Source: an uncultured Collinsella sp. (GTDB taxonomy: Bacteria; Actinomycetota; Coriobacteriia; Coriobacteriales; Coriobacteriaceae). From it: 6,422 nt of DNA. A model generated the notes under the pieces. That model was given only the letters and a program-made list of their open reading frames with translations, was not told the DNA's origin and searched no databases. A program made the position numbers and the translations under genes. The stretch covers positions 1 to 6,422 of the forward strand of contig CABQZS010000216.1 in NCBI GenBank assembly GCA_902468695.1, given 5' to 3'. Each line of letters starts with the position of its first letter. Position 1 is the stretch's first letter. Positions 6,089 through 6,422 of the stretch are shown piece after piece.

Positions 6089-6422
6089 TTATCCGCACAC
6101 ACCGCATTTTGCACAGGCCGAAAGTGCGGCCGGAGCCTGCGCGATGCCGCCCTTTGCCGTCTCGCGCAGCGTGGCCGGCAACGCGTGGCCCACCGAGAGC
6201 ATGACATGTGCCATCTGGTCAAACGGCACCAGGCTCTTAATGCCGGCGAGGGCGAGTTGTGCCGAGCTAAAGGCCGCTGCCACGCCGATGGCGTTGCGGT
6301 TTTGGCAGGGCACCTCCACGAGGCCACCGACGGGGTCACAAACGAGGCCCAGTAGGTTACTTAGCGCGATGGAACTGGCGTCGAGAGCCTGCTCGGGCGT
6401 GCCGCCGAGCATCTGCACCAGC
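6089..6422 (-). CDS. sdaA: L-serine dehydratase (iron-sulfur, alpha domain), 3' fragment
   Basis: This enzyme deaminates L-serine to pyruvate and ammonia using a [4Fe-4S] cluster in the cytoplasm. The frame is open from the right edge to the TAA at 6089-6091, giving about 110 C-terminal residues. They match the SdaA alpha end: GGTPEQALDAS, NLLGLVCDPVGGLVEVPC, RNAIGVAAAF, LALAGIKSLVPFDQMAHVM, and GHALPATLRETAKGGIAQAP. The two Cys in CDPVGGLVEVPC are 11 residues apart, as are two of the cluster ligands known in the Legionella enzyme. The fragment ends in CAKCGVCG, a Cys-rich tail. A fused beta domain or a separate beta subunit cannot be judged because the N-terminal part is outside the window. 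A terminator follows directly, so this is the last gene of its transcript. Confidence 0.93.
   Translation of the reverse strand, partial: LVQMLGGTPEQALDASSIALSNLLGLVCDPVGGLVEVPCQNRNAIGVAAAFSSAQLALAGIKSLVPFDQMAHVMLSVGHALPATLRETAKGGIAQAPAALSACAKCGVCG

Overview
The window looks like a piece of chromosome from a high-GC Gram-positive gut actinobacterium, most likely class Coriobacteriia and close to Collinsella. That placement is an inference from protein character, GC-rich coding sequence and gene content; no search was run. There are no IS elements, CRISPR arrays, tRNAs or rRNAs, and no gene-free stretch exceeds about 150 bases.

Layout: (1) Bases 1-546, + strand, hold the 3' two thirds of a precorrin-6A reductase gene (cobK/cbiJ, cobalamin synthesis), cut by the left edge. 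(2) Bases 547-655 separate convergent genes and hold two inverted repeats: a short GC-rich hairpin on the cobK stop codon, and a large AT-richer palindrome (577-641) that looks like a dispersed repeat or a two-way terminator. (3) Bases 656-4073, - strand, form a tightly overlapped three-gene operon for a MacAB-like tripartite ABC exporter, in the order adaptor (membrane-fusion protein), ATPase, permease. (4) Bases 4074-4205 are a structured leader with nested inverted repeats and a TATAAT hexamer. (5) Bases 4206-5939, - strand, encode a membrane-anchored L,D-transpeptidase (YkuD domain) with its own promoter. (6) A rho-independent terminator at about 6043-6072 ends the gene at the right edge, a 3' fragment of iron-sulfur L-serine dehydratase (sdaA) on the - strand.

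How the genes relate: adaptor, ATPase and permease should form one envelope-spanning export or stress machine. The L,D-transpeptidase directly upstream on the same strand, with no convincing terminator between, makes a cell-envelope cluster plausible. cobK and sdaA are metabolic neighbours with no evident functional link to it.

No clearly new system is visible. The points most worth a second look are the palindrome at 577-641, the CxxCxxC tail of the serine dehydratase, the nested inverted repeats ahead of the adaptor gene, and the (QQR)4 cytoplasmic tail of the transpeptidase.
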